DNA from: Dickeya zeae NCPPB 2538 | GTDB lineage: Bacteria > Pseudomonadota > Gammaproteobacteria > Enterobacterales > Enterobacteriaceae | Assembly (NCBI RefSeq): GCF_000406165.1 | Contig: NZ_CM001977.1 | Location: 1,475,498 to 1,539,497, forward strand | DNA length: 64,000 nucleotides | Reading direction: 5' to 3' | Made by a program: the position numbers and the translations under genes | Notes under the pieces: model-generated | Databases searched by the model: none | Seen by the model: the letters and a program-made list of their open reading frames with translations, nothing else | Told to the model about the DNA's origin: nothing | Shown here: positions 45,023 through 53,889 of the stretch, in pieces | Layout of the letters: the number at the start of each line of letters is the position of its first letter | Numbering within the stretch: position 1 is the first letter of the stretch

Positions 45023-46309
45023 ATGAAAATGACGAAACAATTACAGGATGTGGTTGAGGATGTGAATGCGATCCCATTGGATAAAATTAATCCAGCACGT
45101 CGGGATCGCTTTGTAAATGGAACGGAACTGGCGGTGTTTGAGCGTCTGCGGCGCGAAGACCCGGTACATTTCACGCCGGAAAGCGAGTTTGGGCCTTACT
45201 GGTCGGTCACCCTGTGGGATGACATCCGCACGGTAGGCAGCAATCATCGCGATTTCACTTCCACGCAGAATATCGATCTGAAAACGCTCGAAGAGAAAGA
45301 CAGACTGGAAACCGCGCTGCAAGCACTGGGTCACGAGCGTCGCAAGAACGTGGGTTTCATTACGATGGACCCTCCTGAGCACACCAAACACCGCAAGGCA
45401 GTGACCCCGGCGGTAGCGCCCTCCAGCCTGTCGAAAATGGCACCGGTAATGCGCGAACGCGCCGGCATGATTCTCGATAACCTGCCGATTGGCGAACCCT
45501 TTGACTGGGTGGACAGGGTCTCTAAAGAAATGACGGCCACCGTACTGGCAACGCTGCTCGATTTCCCTTTTGAAGATCGCCGTAAACTGACCTATTGGTC
45601 TGACGTGCTGATGTTCGAACCGGGACATGGCCCGGTGACCAGTTGGGAGCAAAAAGCGGAAGAAACGGTGAAGTGTTATCAGGTGTTTGAAGAACTGTGG
45701 GAAAAACGCCGTAATGCACCGCCCAGTTACGACCTGATTTCCGTATTGGCGCATCATCCCGACACCCGCGATATGACCCTGGAGCAGTACCGCGGCACCA
45801 TCGTGCTGCTGATTATCGGTGGTAACGATACGACGCGTAATACCATTTCAAGCAGCCTGTACCTGCTGAATAAATACCCGCAGGAGTTTGCCAAGCTCAA
45901 GGCCGACCCCAAACTGGTGATGCCGATGGTGTCGGAAACGCTGCGTTTTTACCCGCCGGTCAATTTTATGAGCCGTGTGGCTAACCGTGACGTTGAGCTT
46001 AATGGCAAAACCATCAAAGCAGGCGACCGCGTGGTGATGTGGTATGCGTCCGGTAACCGTGATGGCTCGGTGATTGATGAGCCGGATGTTTTCAATATCG
46101 ACCGTGAACGCTCACGCCGACACCTCTCCTTTGGCGTAGGTATTCATACCTGCATCGGTAGCCGACTGGCCGAAATGCAACTGACGATTTTCTGGGAAGA
46201 GATTCTCAAGCGTTTTTCCAGAATAGAGGTGCTGGAAGAGCCTGAGCGCAATTACTCAAACTTTTTACATGGTTTTGAGAATCTGAACGTCATTATCCAC
46301 AAAGACTGA
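45023..46309 (+). CDS. Cytochrome P450, CYP153-like (terminal hydroxylase type)
   Basis: About 428 residues from the ATG at 45023; the frame opens earlier at 44936 but without family-like sequence. Motifs: I-helix GGNDTTRN (from 266), ExxR as ETLR (E305-R308), haem loop FGVGIHTCIGSRLAE with C377. The stretch VVMWYASGNRD and the ending FWEEILKRFSRIEVLEEPE...YSNFLHGFE follow the pattern of CYP153 enzymes. Those hydroxylate the terminal carbon of alkanes and fatty acids. This suggests omega-hydroxylation of the polyketide or acyl chain, giving a handle for the glycosyltransferase encoded next. The electron-transfer partners are not in the cluster. It begins 130 bp after the last NRPS gene. Confidence 0.88.
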   Translation: MKMTKQLQDVVEDVNAIPLDKINPARRDRFVNGTELAVFERLRREDPVHFTPESEFGPYWSVTLWDDIRTVGSNHRDFTSTQNIDLKTLEEKDRLETALQALGHERRKNVGFITMDPPEHTKHRKAVTPAVAPSSLSKMAPVMRERAGMILDNLPIGEPFDWVDRVSKEMTATVLATLLDFPFEDRRKLTYWSDVLMFEPGHGPVTSWEQKAEETVKCYQVFEELWEKRRNAPPSYDLISVLAHHPDTRDMTLEQYRGTIVLLIIGGNDTTRNTISSSLYLLNKYPQEFAKLKADPKLVMPMVSETLRFYPPVNFMSRVANRDVELNGKTIKAGDRVVMWYASGNRDGSVIDEPDVFNIDRERSRRHLSFGVGIHTCIGSRLAEMQLTIFWEEILKRFSRIEVLEEPERNYSNFLHGFENLNVIIHKD

Positions 46310-46369
46310 GTATCCGAGGCAATAAGTGGAACGAGTGCTGAAATATTACGATTGCGAGGTGTGCAATAG

Positions 46370-47635
46370 ATGAAAATATCTATTTTTACCGCCGGCTCAA
46401 TGGGAGATATACGGCCGTTTATCGTTCTGGGTAAAGCACTTCAGCAGATGGGGCACGAGTGCTCCATCATGTCGGGGGAACGAAATGAGAAAATCGTTAC
46501 CGATGAAGGACTGGGATATCACACATGGAGTCTCGATCTCCCAGAGGCCAGAAAGATTGAACAAGAACTGATGGATGGCGAATCGTCGTATAAGAACGCG
46601 AAAAAAATGTCGGGGGTCGTTGACCAACTGATGTCGCTGTGGGTTGAGCAGGCTATCAAGGCTGCCAGTCATAGTCGCCTGATTATCGCGGCTAATCAGG
46701 CGGTACCGTTGGCCATCTCCATCGGTGAGAAACTCGATATTCCTGTCGTGACCGTTTACTTCGCGCCATTGACGCCATCGCGTTCTATTCCGCCGTTTTT
46801 CCTGAAAAAAATAATCAGGTTGCCGGGGCCGATTAATCTCGCGGTATGGAAGTTGCTGCGCATCATTATGTGGCGTTTTGTGGCGAAGTCTTTTAGTGCC
46901 TGTCGCTCCCGTCTTGGTCTGCCGACGTGGAGCTGGTTTGGCCCCTGGTCTGATAAAAGCAACCGAACCAGAAAAATTATCTATGCGTTTAGCCCACATG
47001 TGGTGCCACGGCCGCCAGAATGGCCAGAGGATATCGTTAAGATAACCGGCAGTTGGTTTGGCGATATTCAGTCCATGGCGTCGGTATCGCCGACGCTGGA
47101 GCAGTTTATCGCCGAGGGCGCGCCGCCGGTCTATATCGGGTTTGGCAGTATGAACAGTACCGATCCCGAAGGGCTGACAAAGAAAATTATCAATGTCATT
47201 AAACGGTTAGGCGTGCGGGCCGTCATTATGAGCGGTGGCGGGGCTATCAAAACGGACGTGATTGCCGCGGCTAATCTGCCAGGGGTTATTTGTGTCGAGC
47301 ACGTATCGCATGAATGGTTATTCCCAAGGGTGAAAACCGTTTTCCATCACGGCGGCAGTGGGACGGTGGCGGCGGCGCTAAAAGCGGGAACGCCTCAGGT
47401 GATTATGCCGTTTATTTACGACCAGTTTTATTGGGCGTGGCGGCTGGAGGCGCTGGGAAGCAGTGGCGGCAGCCTTGACCTGAAACGTTCTGGCGAAGAT
47501 GACATAGAACAGGCGCTTAACCGGAGTTTTTCTTCTGCCGTGAGGGAGCGAGCCAGAGCACTGGGACAACAAATTCGCCAGGAGCGTGGGGTAGAGAACA
47601 CGATATCCGAATTGCAGTGCTGGGGGTTACTGTGA
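46370..47635 (+). CDS. UGT-type glycosyltransferase (GT1 family)
   Basis: The 421-residue protein has the two-domain GT-B architecture. The N-terminal half starts MKISIFTAGSMGDIRPFIVLGKAL, the usual acceptor-side Rossmann start. The C-terminal half has YIGFGSM near 260 and the nucleotide-sugar motif HHGGSGTVAAAL (H326 onward), then PFIYDQFYWA. It resembles sterol and macrolide/glycopeptide glycosyltransferases that use UDP- or dTDP-sugars. No sugar-biosynthesis genes are present, so a common cellular sugar such as UDP-glucose or UDP-GlcNAc is likely. It lies 60 bp after the P450 gene and may glycosylate the hydroxyl made by it or mask the product for self-protection. Confidence 0.88.
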   Translation: MKISIFTAGSMGDIRPFIVLGKALQQMGHECSIMSGERNEKIVTDEGLGYHTWSLDLPEARKIEQELMDGESSYKNAKKMSGVVDQLMSLWVEQAIKAASHSRLIIAANQAVPLAISIGEKLDIPVVTVYFAPLTPSRSIPPFFLKKIIRLPGPINLAVWKLLRIIMWRFVAKSFSACRSRLGLPTWSWFGPWSDKSNRTRKIIYAFSPHVVPRPPEWPEDIVKITGSWFGDIQSMASVSPTLEQFIAEGAPPVYIGFGSMNSTDPEGLTKKIINVIKRLGVRAVIMSGGGAIKTDVIAAANLPGVICVEHVSHEWLFPRVKTVFHHGGSGTVAAALKAGTPQVIMPFIYDQFYWAWRLEALGSSGGSLDLKRSGEDDIEQALNRSFSSAVRERARALGQQIRQERGVENTISELQCWGLL

Positions 47636-47708
47636 CATAGCGAGGTCAGGTGGTGATTGCGGAGCAACAAGGGATGGACTTTGCCATTGATGGTGTGGAG
47701 TAAACGCT

Positions 47709-48428
47709 ATGTGGTTAGAAAATAAGGGGCTGTCATCAGCGTATTCGATGTCATCAGCCGATATGGCGGTAACGACGATAAAGGTGCGCCGCGGTCACTT
47801 TATTAATAATAACTATATGGTGCTTAATCGCTGCACTGGGCAGGCGTTGCTGGTTGATCCGGCATGGGAAATAGACCGACTGGAAACCGCGCTGAGTAAT
47901 GCCAATGCGCAACTGGCGGGAATATTGATAACCCATGCTCATCCTGACCATACTGATCTCGCTGGATACCTGGCTGATAAACATGGCTGCCCGGTATGGT
48001 TGTCACGCAAGGAGGCGGAGTGTTCCGGTTTCACGACGCCTGCGGCACGTTTGTTTGATGAACAGGCCTGGCATGTCGCGGGAATGCTGGTTCGCCCGAT
48101 AATAACACCGGGTCATACGCCAGGGAGTGTCTGTTATTGGATAGGCCAGCATCTCTTTACCGGGGACACGCTGTTTATTGAAGGGTGCGGGCTGTGTGCC
48201 AGTCATGATGATGCGGCACACTTATTTTCGAGTCTTGAACGCCTGAAGGCTATTTTACCTGGAACGGTTCGTATTTATCCTGGACACAGTTATAGGTATC
48301 CACCTGGTTTAACGTTTGAAGAGATATTTCGTTATAACGTTTATTTGTCTTTTGATAATCAGGAGTCGTTTACAAACTTTCGTATGAGGAAAGGCCAAAA
48401 TAGATCGGCATGGATGGCTTTTTCATAG
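47709..48428 (+). CDS. Metallo-beta-lactamase-fold hydrolase, PksB/BaeB-like
   Basis: The 239-residue protein has the zinc site THAHPDHTD (H76, H78, D80, H81), ITPGHTPGS, FTGDTLFIEGCGLC and YPGHSY. The order and spacing, including the GCGLC after the GDT motif, follow PksB and BaeB, hydrolases found in trans-AT PKS clusters such as bacillaene. Their role is thought to be thioester hydrolysis of stalled or off-pathway chains, related to glyoxalase II; this is not firmly settled. Its presence supports the trans-AT assignment. The gene lies 73 bp after the glycosyltransferase gene. A tiny open frame between them (47651-47701) is too short to judge. Confidence 0.82.
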   Translation: MWLENKGLSSAYSMSSADMAVTTIKVRRGHFINNNYMVLNRCTGQALLVDPAWEIDRLETALSNANAQLAGILITHAHPDHTDLAGYLADKHGCPVWLSRKEAECSGFTTPAARLFDEQAWHVAGMLVRPIITPGHTPGSVCYWIGQHLFTGDTLFIEGCGLCASHDDAAHLFSSLERLKAILPGTVRIYPGHSYRYPPGLTFEEIFRYNVYLSFDNQESFTNFRMRKGQNRSAWMAFS

Positions 48429-48600
48429 AAAGGTAACACCCGATGTCGCTCGGATTTCATGAAGAAAAATATTCTGAAATTTGACGACGATGGATAGATA
48501 TCTCTTATTTTCACCGATGGTTGCTTATAGGGCATGCAGTGTATAGGAATGCTTCGCTGTTAGCATCCGGCGGATATGTTCATGTCAGGAAGGGAGGCTC

Positions 48601-49149
48601 GTGAATATGCAAGATGAAAACTACTCAAGCGATTATGTCAATTCGGCAGACGCATACTCAATAGAGAATGATATAGGGGATACGGCGTTACCAAAACTGT
48701 ATATGGATGACCTTAAGGTCGGCCAGGTTTTTTATAGTTCGGAATATTATGTCAGCGCCGAAGAAATCATAGAGTTTTCAAATCGGTATGATCCGCAACC
48801 TTTTCATATGGACGATAAACTGGCAAAAGACTCTATCTTCAGGGGGCTGGCGGCCAGCGGCTGGCATACGGTGAGTATTACCATGAATCTGCTGGTGAAG
48901 TGTTTACCGCTGGCTCATGGCATCATCGGCAAAGGGGTGGAAAATATTACCTGGTTTCGGCCTACCCGGCCGGGTGATCTATTGCGAATAAAAGCAAAGA
49001 TTACGGGTATCGATATTTCCCCCGGCAGGCCAGACAGAGCCATGATGAGTGTTCACATTTTTACGATAGGTCAGGACAATAAAATACGCCAGGAGTTAAT
49101 CGGTAAGCTCCTTATCTTTAAGGGAGGCGCTGTATCGAAGGCGACATAA
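48601..49149 (+). CDS. MaoC-like hot-dog hydratase/dehydratase
   Basis: The 182-residue protein starts at GTG 48601, or at the ATG two codons later; both follow GGGAGG. It contains the hydratase-2 signature: YDPQPFHMD with D64 and H69, then a GLAASGWHT segment. R-specific enoyl-CoA hydratases use this Asp/His pair to add or remove water. A GDLLRIKAKI strand follows. The first 30 residues are acidic and unlike other MaoC proteins. Within this cluster it may dehydrate or hydrate an ACP-bound intermediate in trans, for example where the PKS DH domains have unusual motifs. It is separated from its neighbours by gaps of about 170 and 100 bp. Confidence 0.82.
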   Translation: MNMQDENYSSDYVNSADAYSIENDIGDTALPKLYMDDLKVGQVFYSSEYYVSAEEIIEFSNRYDPQPFHMDDKLAKDSIFRGLAASGWHTVSITMNLLVKCLPLAHGIIGKGVENITWFRPTRPGDLLRIKAKITGIDISPGRPDRAMMSVHIFTIGQDNKIRQELIGKLLIFKGGAVSKAT

Positions 49150-49250
49150 CATGCTACTGCAATGAAATAGCGTGATGAGAAAACTCATCGGTGTTTGCTG
49201 TTTACATGACGGTCAGTTACCCATTACTACGGACATGAAGGGATCAACTC

Positions 49251-50666
49251 TTGTCACCTGAAATCGCTAATGAAAAATCAAATGCCTTATTACAAGGTTC
49301 GATATTGCGCTCACTGGCTAAAATAGGTGTGCCGGTTATTTTGGCCAATCTTTTACAGTCAGGATACATCATGATTGATGCATTCTGGGTCGGGCGTTTG
49401 GGTGACAAAGCCGTGGCGGCGATATCGGTGAGTCAGCCCATCATCTTTCTGGCATTTGCTTTAGGTATTGGTTTGAGTGTGGCGGGCACGACACTGGTGG
49501 CACAGTGTATCGGCGCTCGCTTATATCAACAGGCAAACGATATTGCCGCCCAGGTGTTTACGCTGTCGATACTGTTTTCAATACCTATTGCGGTGGCGGG
49601 GTATTTCCTCGCCCCCTGGATGTTACACGCGCTGGGTACGCAGAATGAAGTGTTCCCCTACGCGCTCAGTTTTCTGCGCGTCATCATCAGCGGCATTATA
49701 TTTACCTTTGGCTTTTCCATGTTGCAGTCGTTGATGAGAGGCGCTGGCGAGGTGCGTATCCCATTATTGATTACACTGGGTACGCTGATTCTCAACGCCA
49801 TCATGGATCCGCTATTGATCTTCGGGTACGGCATTATTCCTGCCTTTGGCGTAGCCGGGGCGGCGATCGCCACGCTGATTAATCAGGGCATTGCGATGAT
49901 AGCGGGGTTATTGGTATTACGCTTTGGTCGCGTGGGTCTTAAGATCTATTTTCGTGCGATGAGACCCAAAGTGGAGATGGTGAAATCCGTCGTTCGCTTA
50001 GGGATGCCCGCGTCCATTGAACTCTGCGCGCACGCCCTGGGCGCGAGTGGCATGATGACACTGGTTACCGGGTTGGGCACCGACGTAACCGCGGCGTACG
50101 GTGTGGTGATTAATATCAATGCGTTGGTGATTGTGCCAGCGATAGGGATGTCAATCGCCACCGCGACGCTGGTAGGACAAAATGTCGGAGCCGGACAATC
50201 TGAACGTGCGCGGGCGATTGGCCGACTCAGTGGCGCGATTTCTTTTCTGATACTGACCGCCATTGGCCTGATAGGGGTCGTATTTAGCCCTTATATTATT
50301 GGTACCTTTGCCCCCGACCAGCCGATGGTGATTGCTCACGGAACGCATTTCTTCCACCTGATCGCCCCCAGTTATGGGCTAATTGGGTTACAAATGGCGT
50401 TAAACGGCGCTTTTCGCGCAACAGGGCGTACCATGACGACAATGGTGCTGGCGTTGGTTTCTCAGTGGCTGATTCAAATCCCGCTGGCGTGGGGATTATC
50501 CCACTATACGTCGCTTGGCGTGTCCGGTTTGTGGTGGGCATTTCCCATTACAAACCTGCTCATGGCGGGGCTGACGATAATGTTCTTTGAGCGAATTGAC
50601 TGGCAACGCTCAACGTTAACACATTCACTGGGGGCGTCTTCAGAGAAGCAACCCGATACCGTCTGA
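49251..50666 (+). CDS. MATE-family multidrug efflux transporter
   Basis: The 471-residue protein has about twelve hydrophobic segments in two related halves, as expected for MATE (NorM/DinF-type) transporters. Typical stretches are GVPVILANLLQSGYIMIDAF and GRLGDKAVAAISVSQP in helices 1-2, and GTLILNAIMDPLLIFGYGI. The second-half counterpart is RLGMPASIELCAHALGASG. The start is TTG (49251), after an AAGGGA site; no closer ATG exists. It would export the product using a sodium or proton gradient and is the only clear self-resistance gene in the cluster. A strong terminator follows, marking the end of the operon. Confidence 0.92.
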   Translation: MSPEIANEKSNALLQGSILRSLAKIGVPVILANLLQSGYIMIDAFWVGRLGDKAVAAISVSQPIIFLAFALGIGLSVAGTTLVAQCIGARLYQQANDIAAQVFTLSILFSIPIAVAGYFLAPWMLHALGTQNEVFPYALSFLRVIISGIIFTFGFSMLQSLMRGAGEVRIPLLITLGTLILNAIMDPLLIFGYGIIPAFGVAGAAIATLINQGIAMIAGLLVLRFGRVGLKIYFRAMRPKVEMVKSVVRLGMPASIELCAHALGASGMMTLVTGLGTDVTAAYGVVININALVIVPAIGMSIATATLVGQNVGAGQSERARAIGRLSGAISFLILTAIGLIGVVFSPYIIGTFAPDQPMVIAHGTHFFHLIAPSYGLIGLQMALNGAFRATGRTMTTMVLALVSQWLIQIPLAWGLSHYTSLGVSGLWWAFPITNLLMAGLTIMFFERIDWQRSTLTHSLGASSEKQPDTV

Positions 50667-50692
50667 TAGCCAAAGAGCATACTGTGTGTCAT

Positions 50693-50731
50693 GCCCGGCT
50701 GGTGTGAAAATACCTGCCGGGCTGATTTTTT
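50693..50731 (+). terminator. Rho-independent terminator closing the biosynthetic cluster
   Basis: GCCCGGC (50693-50699) pairs with GCCGGGC (50716-50722). The stem can extend inward through one T-T mismatch with three more pairs, and TGATTTTTT follows. It lies just after the MATE gene and is the clearest intrinsic terminator in the window. Confidence 0.88.
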
Positions 50732-50914
50732 GTGGCGGTACCTTTTGTGGCAGTCTGGCTGGACGGTCACGTCGTGTTGTTGTCACTGCATCTGGTATGT
50801 ATCGATTATTTAGATGGGTTTAATCTAGAAATATTGGCTACCGCTATGATAGAGGCCGGCTTATCTTCCAGTTTGTAGACCAACACGTTTTTTACTCTAC
50901 TCTGGATAGCGCGA

Positions 50915-51517
50915 ATGAAATTACTTCACATCGACTCAAGCTTACATATTGACGATTCTGTCAGTAAAACACTATCGGCTCATATTGTGACAACGTTGCA
51001 AAGCCGCTATACCCCTGTACAGGTCACTCGTCTGGACTTGGCCGTATCACCACTTGACCATCTAACGCAGCGGCATCTCGATATCGCGCAGGAAGGGACA
51101 ATATCCGACGGCATGAAAGCGGATTTGGCAGCGGGAATAACGGCGCTGGAGGATTTTTTGGCGGCTGACATTGTAGTGATTGGTGCGCCTATGTATAACT
51201 TCGGCATCTCCTCTCAATTAAAAGCGTGGATTGACCGCATCACTGTTGCAGGGAAAACATTTCAATATGGCAACGGCCCGACAGGTTTGTGTCATGGAAA
51301 AAAAGTGATTATTGCCTCATCTCGTGGCGGTATTTTTAGTGAAGGTTCACCGATTGCTTTTCTTGACCATCAGGAAACGTATTTGAAGGCGTTATTCGGT
51401 TTTCTGGGTATTAGCGATATTACCTTTATTCGTGCAGAAGGCGTCGCAATGGGGGCGGATGGGCGTAGCACCGCGCTAACACAGGCAGAGAAAGAGATTG
51501 CCATGCTCACCGTATGA
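50915..51517 (+). CDS. azoR: FMN-dependent NADH:quinone oxidoreductase / azoreductase
   Basis: The 200-residue flavodoxin-fold protein matches the AzoR family: HIDSSLHIDDSVSKTLS binds the FMN phosphate near the N-terminus. APMYNFGISSQLKAWIDRI (in the middle) and SRGGIFSEG (near 140) are the family signatures. AzoR proteins form dimers and reduce quinones and azo dyes by two electrons, protecting against electrophiles. The gene starts about 180 bp after the cluster terminator and is followed by an SDR gene. Enterobacteria often have several azoR paralogues, so this may not be the main one. Confidence 0.87.
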   Translation: MKLLHIDSSLHIDDSVSKTLSAHIVTTLQSRYTPVQVTRLDLAVSPLDHLTQRHLDIAQEGTISDGMKADLAAGITALEDFLAADIVVIGAPMYNFGISSQLKAWIDRITVAGKTFQYGNGPTGLCHGKKVIIASSRGGIFSEGSPIAFLDHQETYLKALFGFLGISDITFIRAEGVAMGADGRSTALTQAEKEIAMLTV

Positions 51518-51701
51518 TAATCATCAATGTTATTGATGACGCCAGTTCATCTATGTATTTATCAGTAATTTCCCTCAATCAAAATAAGTCGATTGGAATA
51601 GGGCTCTCTATAAAAATCGGTTCACCTCATTGCTGTGATTATTGGGCTGAACGTTGTTTATGGATTCCGATTTAAATCAAAAAATATCAGGTGATAAACA
51701 A

Positions 51702-52424
51702 ATGGAAAAATGTGTCGCGATATTAGGCGCAGGTCCTGGGTTGGGTAAATCATTAGCCCGGAGCTATGGGCGCGAAGGGTATACAATCGCGCTAGTGGCA
51801 CGGCGTGCCAGTACATTAAAAATAATAGCGGGAGAACTTGAATCGGAGGGGATCGCTACGGCGATATTTACCGCCGATTTTTTGAATCAGGCAGAGTTGG
51901 TCGCGACAATTTCTGCCATTCAGAACCAGTGTGGCCGTATCGAGACGCTGTACTATGGGCCCAATGCACCCGAAGCGTTCGTGCCTGCGTTTTCGCTTCA
52001 TGTGGATGAGGTAAAAGCGAAGATGGACCTCTTCTTCTATGGGCTGGTAGCCGCCGTGAGTACGGTGTTACCCGCGATGAGAAAGGCCGGCAGTGGAACC
52101 ATTCTGGTGGGGCTCGGCGGCTCGGCGTCACAGGGATTGCCTTTCATGAGTGGCCCAGGGCCGGCGCTCGCTGCGGCAAGAAATTACCTGTACTCATTGC
52201 ATGGAGAACTCGCAGCCGAAGGGGTGTATGTCGGTATGCTGAATTTGTCCGCCGTCATTAAAAATAGCGGTTGGGAAACAAAGATGAAGTCTGGCGACAT
52301 CAAATTAGATTTGCCACCCGGTTTTGTCATCCCTGACGTTGAGCCTGACTTTCTGGCTGAACTGTTGCGACAGGCGGCAAAACAGCGTCAGGTACCAGAA
52401 CTGGTATACCCGACACCGCGCTGA
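51702..52424 (+). CDS. Short-chain dehydrogenase/reductase (atypical)
   Basis: About 240 residues from the ATG at 51702 (AGGTGA upstream); the frame extends 48 bp further up without a better site. The cofactor motif is GAGPGLGKSLA (residues 8-18), followed by ALVARR, which suggests NADPH use. A typical YxxxK catalytic pair is not evident: where it is expected the sequence reads GPALAAARNYLYSLHGEL, so activity may be unusual. Similar SDR-like proteins are annotated as oxidoreductases in many enterobacteria. It is followed by a hairpin and a LysR gene on the other strand. Confidence 0.75.
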   Translation: MEKCVAILGAGPGLGKSLARSYGREGYTIALVARRASTLKIIAGELESEGIATAIFTADFLNQAELVATISAIQNQCGRIETLYYGPNAPEAFVPAFSLHVDEVKAKMDLFFYGLVAAVSTVLPAMRKAGSGTILVGLGGSASQGLPFMSGPGPALAAARNYLYSLHGELAAEGVYVGMLNLSAVIKNSGWETKMKSGDIKLDLPPGFVIPDVEPDFLAELLRQAAKQRQVPELVYPTPR

Positions 52425-52431
52425 AGGCAAG

Positions 52432-52451
52432 GGCAGGCCGTCGGGCCTGCC
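52432..52451. terminator. Hairpin between convergent SDR and LysR genes
   Basis: GGCAGGCC (52432-52439) and GGCCTGCC (52444-52451) form a perfect eight-pair stem with a GTCG loop. It sits just after the SDR stop codon. There is no T tract, but its position between convergent genes suggests a role in ending transcription. Confidence 0.55.
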
Positions 52452-52506
52452 GTTGTGAACAACACACTGATTGCGTTAGCGCTACTTGTGCCGCGCCAAC
52501 CCTGGT

Positions 52507-53427
52507 TCACCCCTGTTGGGGAGTTGCATGTTGCATGGCGGCAACTTTTTTGAGCTCATCAAGCAACCATCGCCCCGCAGGCCCCGGTGGCATATCTGTG
52601 CGATAAATGGCTGAAATGGACATGGAAACGTTAGCGCGGGTTTCCTCAAACTCCAGCGCGACCAGACTGCCGTTAGCGATATCTGACGCTATTGCATGCA
52701 GCGGCATGCCTCCAAAACCCAACCCTGCTTTCAGAAATGCATACTTGGCGCTGAGGTCAGACAGGCGCCAGGTCTGGGGAGACAGTACTCCCATGTCCGT
52801 TGGATTGGCATGATGCGAGCGATCGCTGAGCACCAGTTGGATATGCTTTTTCAGTTCACGTGTCGGAATGGCTTCGCGGTATTGCGCCAGTGGATGCTGT
52901 GGTGAGGCGACCATTAAATAGGGTAGTGTCATCACATGCTCACTGGTTAATTCGGGCTGATCCTCAAACAAGGGGGCTCGTACACCGAAGGAGCATTGCC
53001 CGGCCAGAACCGGTTCAATGACCGCCCCCATGCCTTCGACAGAAAGACGCAACGGCGTGCGAGGAAAGTGACGCTGAAATGAACTGACAGCTTGCGTTAA
53101 CACGCTGATCGGCAAAAAGACATGAACGACTATCTGTAGCTCCGGTTCAAGCCCCACCGCCATGCCTTTAGCCCGAGCTTTGAGCCGATCCATGTCGTTG
53201 GCGACCTGACGGGCATCCGCAAGCAGCTCACGTCCTATCGCGGTTAACATCGGGCGTCGACTGGAGCGATCAAACAGTTGAACACCCAGTTGTCCTTCAA
53301 GATTAGCCAACGTCTGACTGACGACGGATTGCGCCCGGCCTATTCGTCGGCCCGCTTCAGAGAAACTGCCATAATCGGCAGCAGCGATGAATGTACGCAA
53401 TTGGTCTAAGGTGACGGCTTCGAGCAT
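52507..53427 (-). CDS. LysR-family transcriptional regulator
   Basis: The 306-residue protein has an N-terminal winged helix-turn-helix (QLRTFIAAADYGSFSEAGRRIGRAQSVVSQ, here quoted across residues 9-38 in pieces: FSEAGRRIGRAQSVVSQTL) and LFDRSSRRPMLTAIG after it. A periplasmic-binding-like effector domain follows (about 95-300). The last residues are rich in Gln and Ala. It lies convergent with the azoR-SDR pair. Its target is not evident, because no divergent gene lies immediately upstream; the adjacent stretch holds only a regulator remnant. Confidence 0.85.
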   Translation of the reverse strand: MLEAVTLDQLRTFIAAADYGSFSEAGRRIGRAQSVVSQTLANLEGQLGVQLFDRSSRRPMLTAIGRELLADARQVANDMDRLKARAKGMAVGLEPELQIVVHVFLPISVLTQAVSSFQRHFPRTPLRLSVEGMGAVIEPVLAGQCSFGVRAPLFEDQPELTSEHVMTLPYLMVASPQHPLAQYREAIPTRELKKHIQLVLSDRSHHANPTDMGVLSPQTWRLSDLSAKYAFLKAGLGFGGMPLHAIASDIANGSLVALEFEETRANVSMSISAIYRTDMPPGPAGRWLLDELKKVAAMQHATPQQG

Positions 53428-53889
53428 CTATCTGTCCTTTAGATATGTTTTCATCAAAAGGATAGCAAATAAGGATAGTTACTGGCGGTCTATTAGCAGG
53501 CGCAAGCGGGGCATTCTATAAAGTGAGCGCCATGGAGCGATGATTGGCTGTTTCAGACGTGAGATGAGAAGGGGAGTGCCTGAGTGAGTCAGTGATGCAT
53601 GGGGATGTAAAATGGGAAAGCGATCACAAATCGCTGATGGACGCGGCACTGGACAAAGATACCCAACGAATCAAACAACTGATGAATCATCACATACAGC
53701 AGAGGCATTGATCGGTTTATTTGATGGCAATGGCACATTGGTCGTATTGCCAGCTTGAATAGCAGCGTCACTATTGCCCCCCCACAGGGAACACAGCCTG
53801 AAGTTCACTGTGAGGGGGTAAACCCGGTGCTATCTGTGAGTGACCGCCGTTCCTGGAAGGCGGCTGAGGCATGTCCCCATGGATACCTG
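53428..53889. other. Intergenic stretch with a regulator remnant
   Basis: About 460 bp without an intact gene. The first part should hold the promoter of the leftward LysR gene. The middle holds a short remnant like the end of a GntR-type regulator (53568-53711). The right part (53712-53889) shows no gene; an open frame on the plus strand there overlaps the leftward hydrolase gene and is a shadow. Confidence 0.5.
53568..53711 (+). pseudogene. C-terminal remnant of a GntR-family (FCD) regulator
   Basis: A frame from 53568 to the TGA at 53709-53711 encodes WESDHKSLMDAALDKDTQR and then IKQLMNHHIQQ. That is the pattern of the last helices of FCD-type GntR regulators, where an H-x-x-L-M-D-A-A-L segment precedes the final metal-site histidine helix. 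An in-frame stop lies just upstream (53565) and no DNA-binding domain is found. It is a short decayed fragment. The identification rests on about 35 residues and is tentative. Confidence 0.4.

Noticed and set aside
47651..47701. Sixteen-codon open frame between the glycosyltransferase and the metallo-hydrolase genes
   Set aside because: Too short, no recognisable feature; it could be chance.
7869..50666. Identification as zeamine or oocydin clusters, also known in Dickeya and Serratia
   Set aside because: Zeamine synthesis needs a polyunsaturated-fatty-acid-type synthase and oocydin an HMG-synthase beta-branching cassette with no NRPS line like this. Neither set is present.
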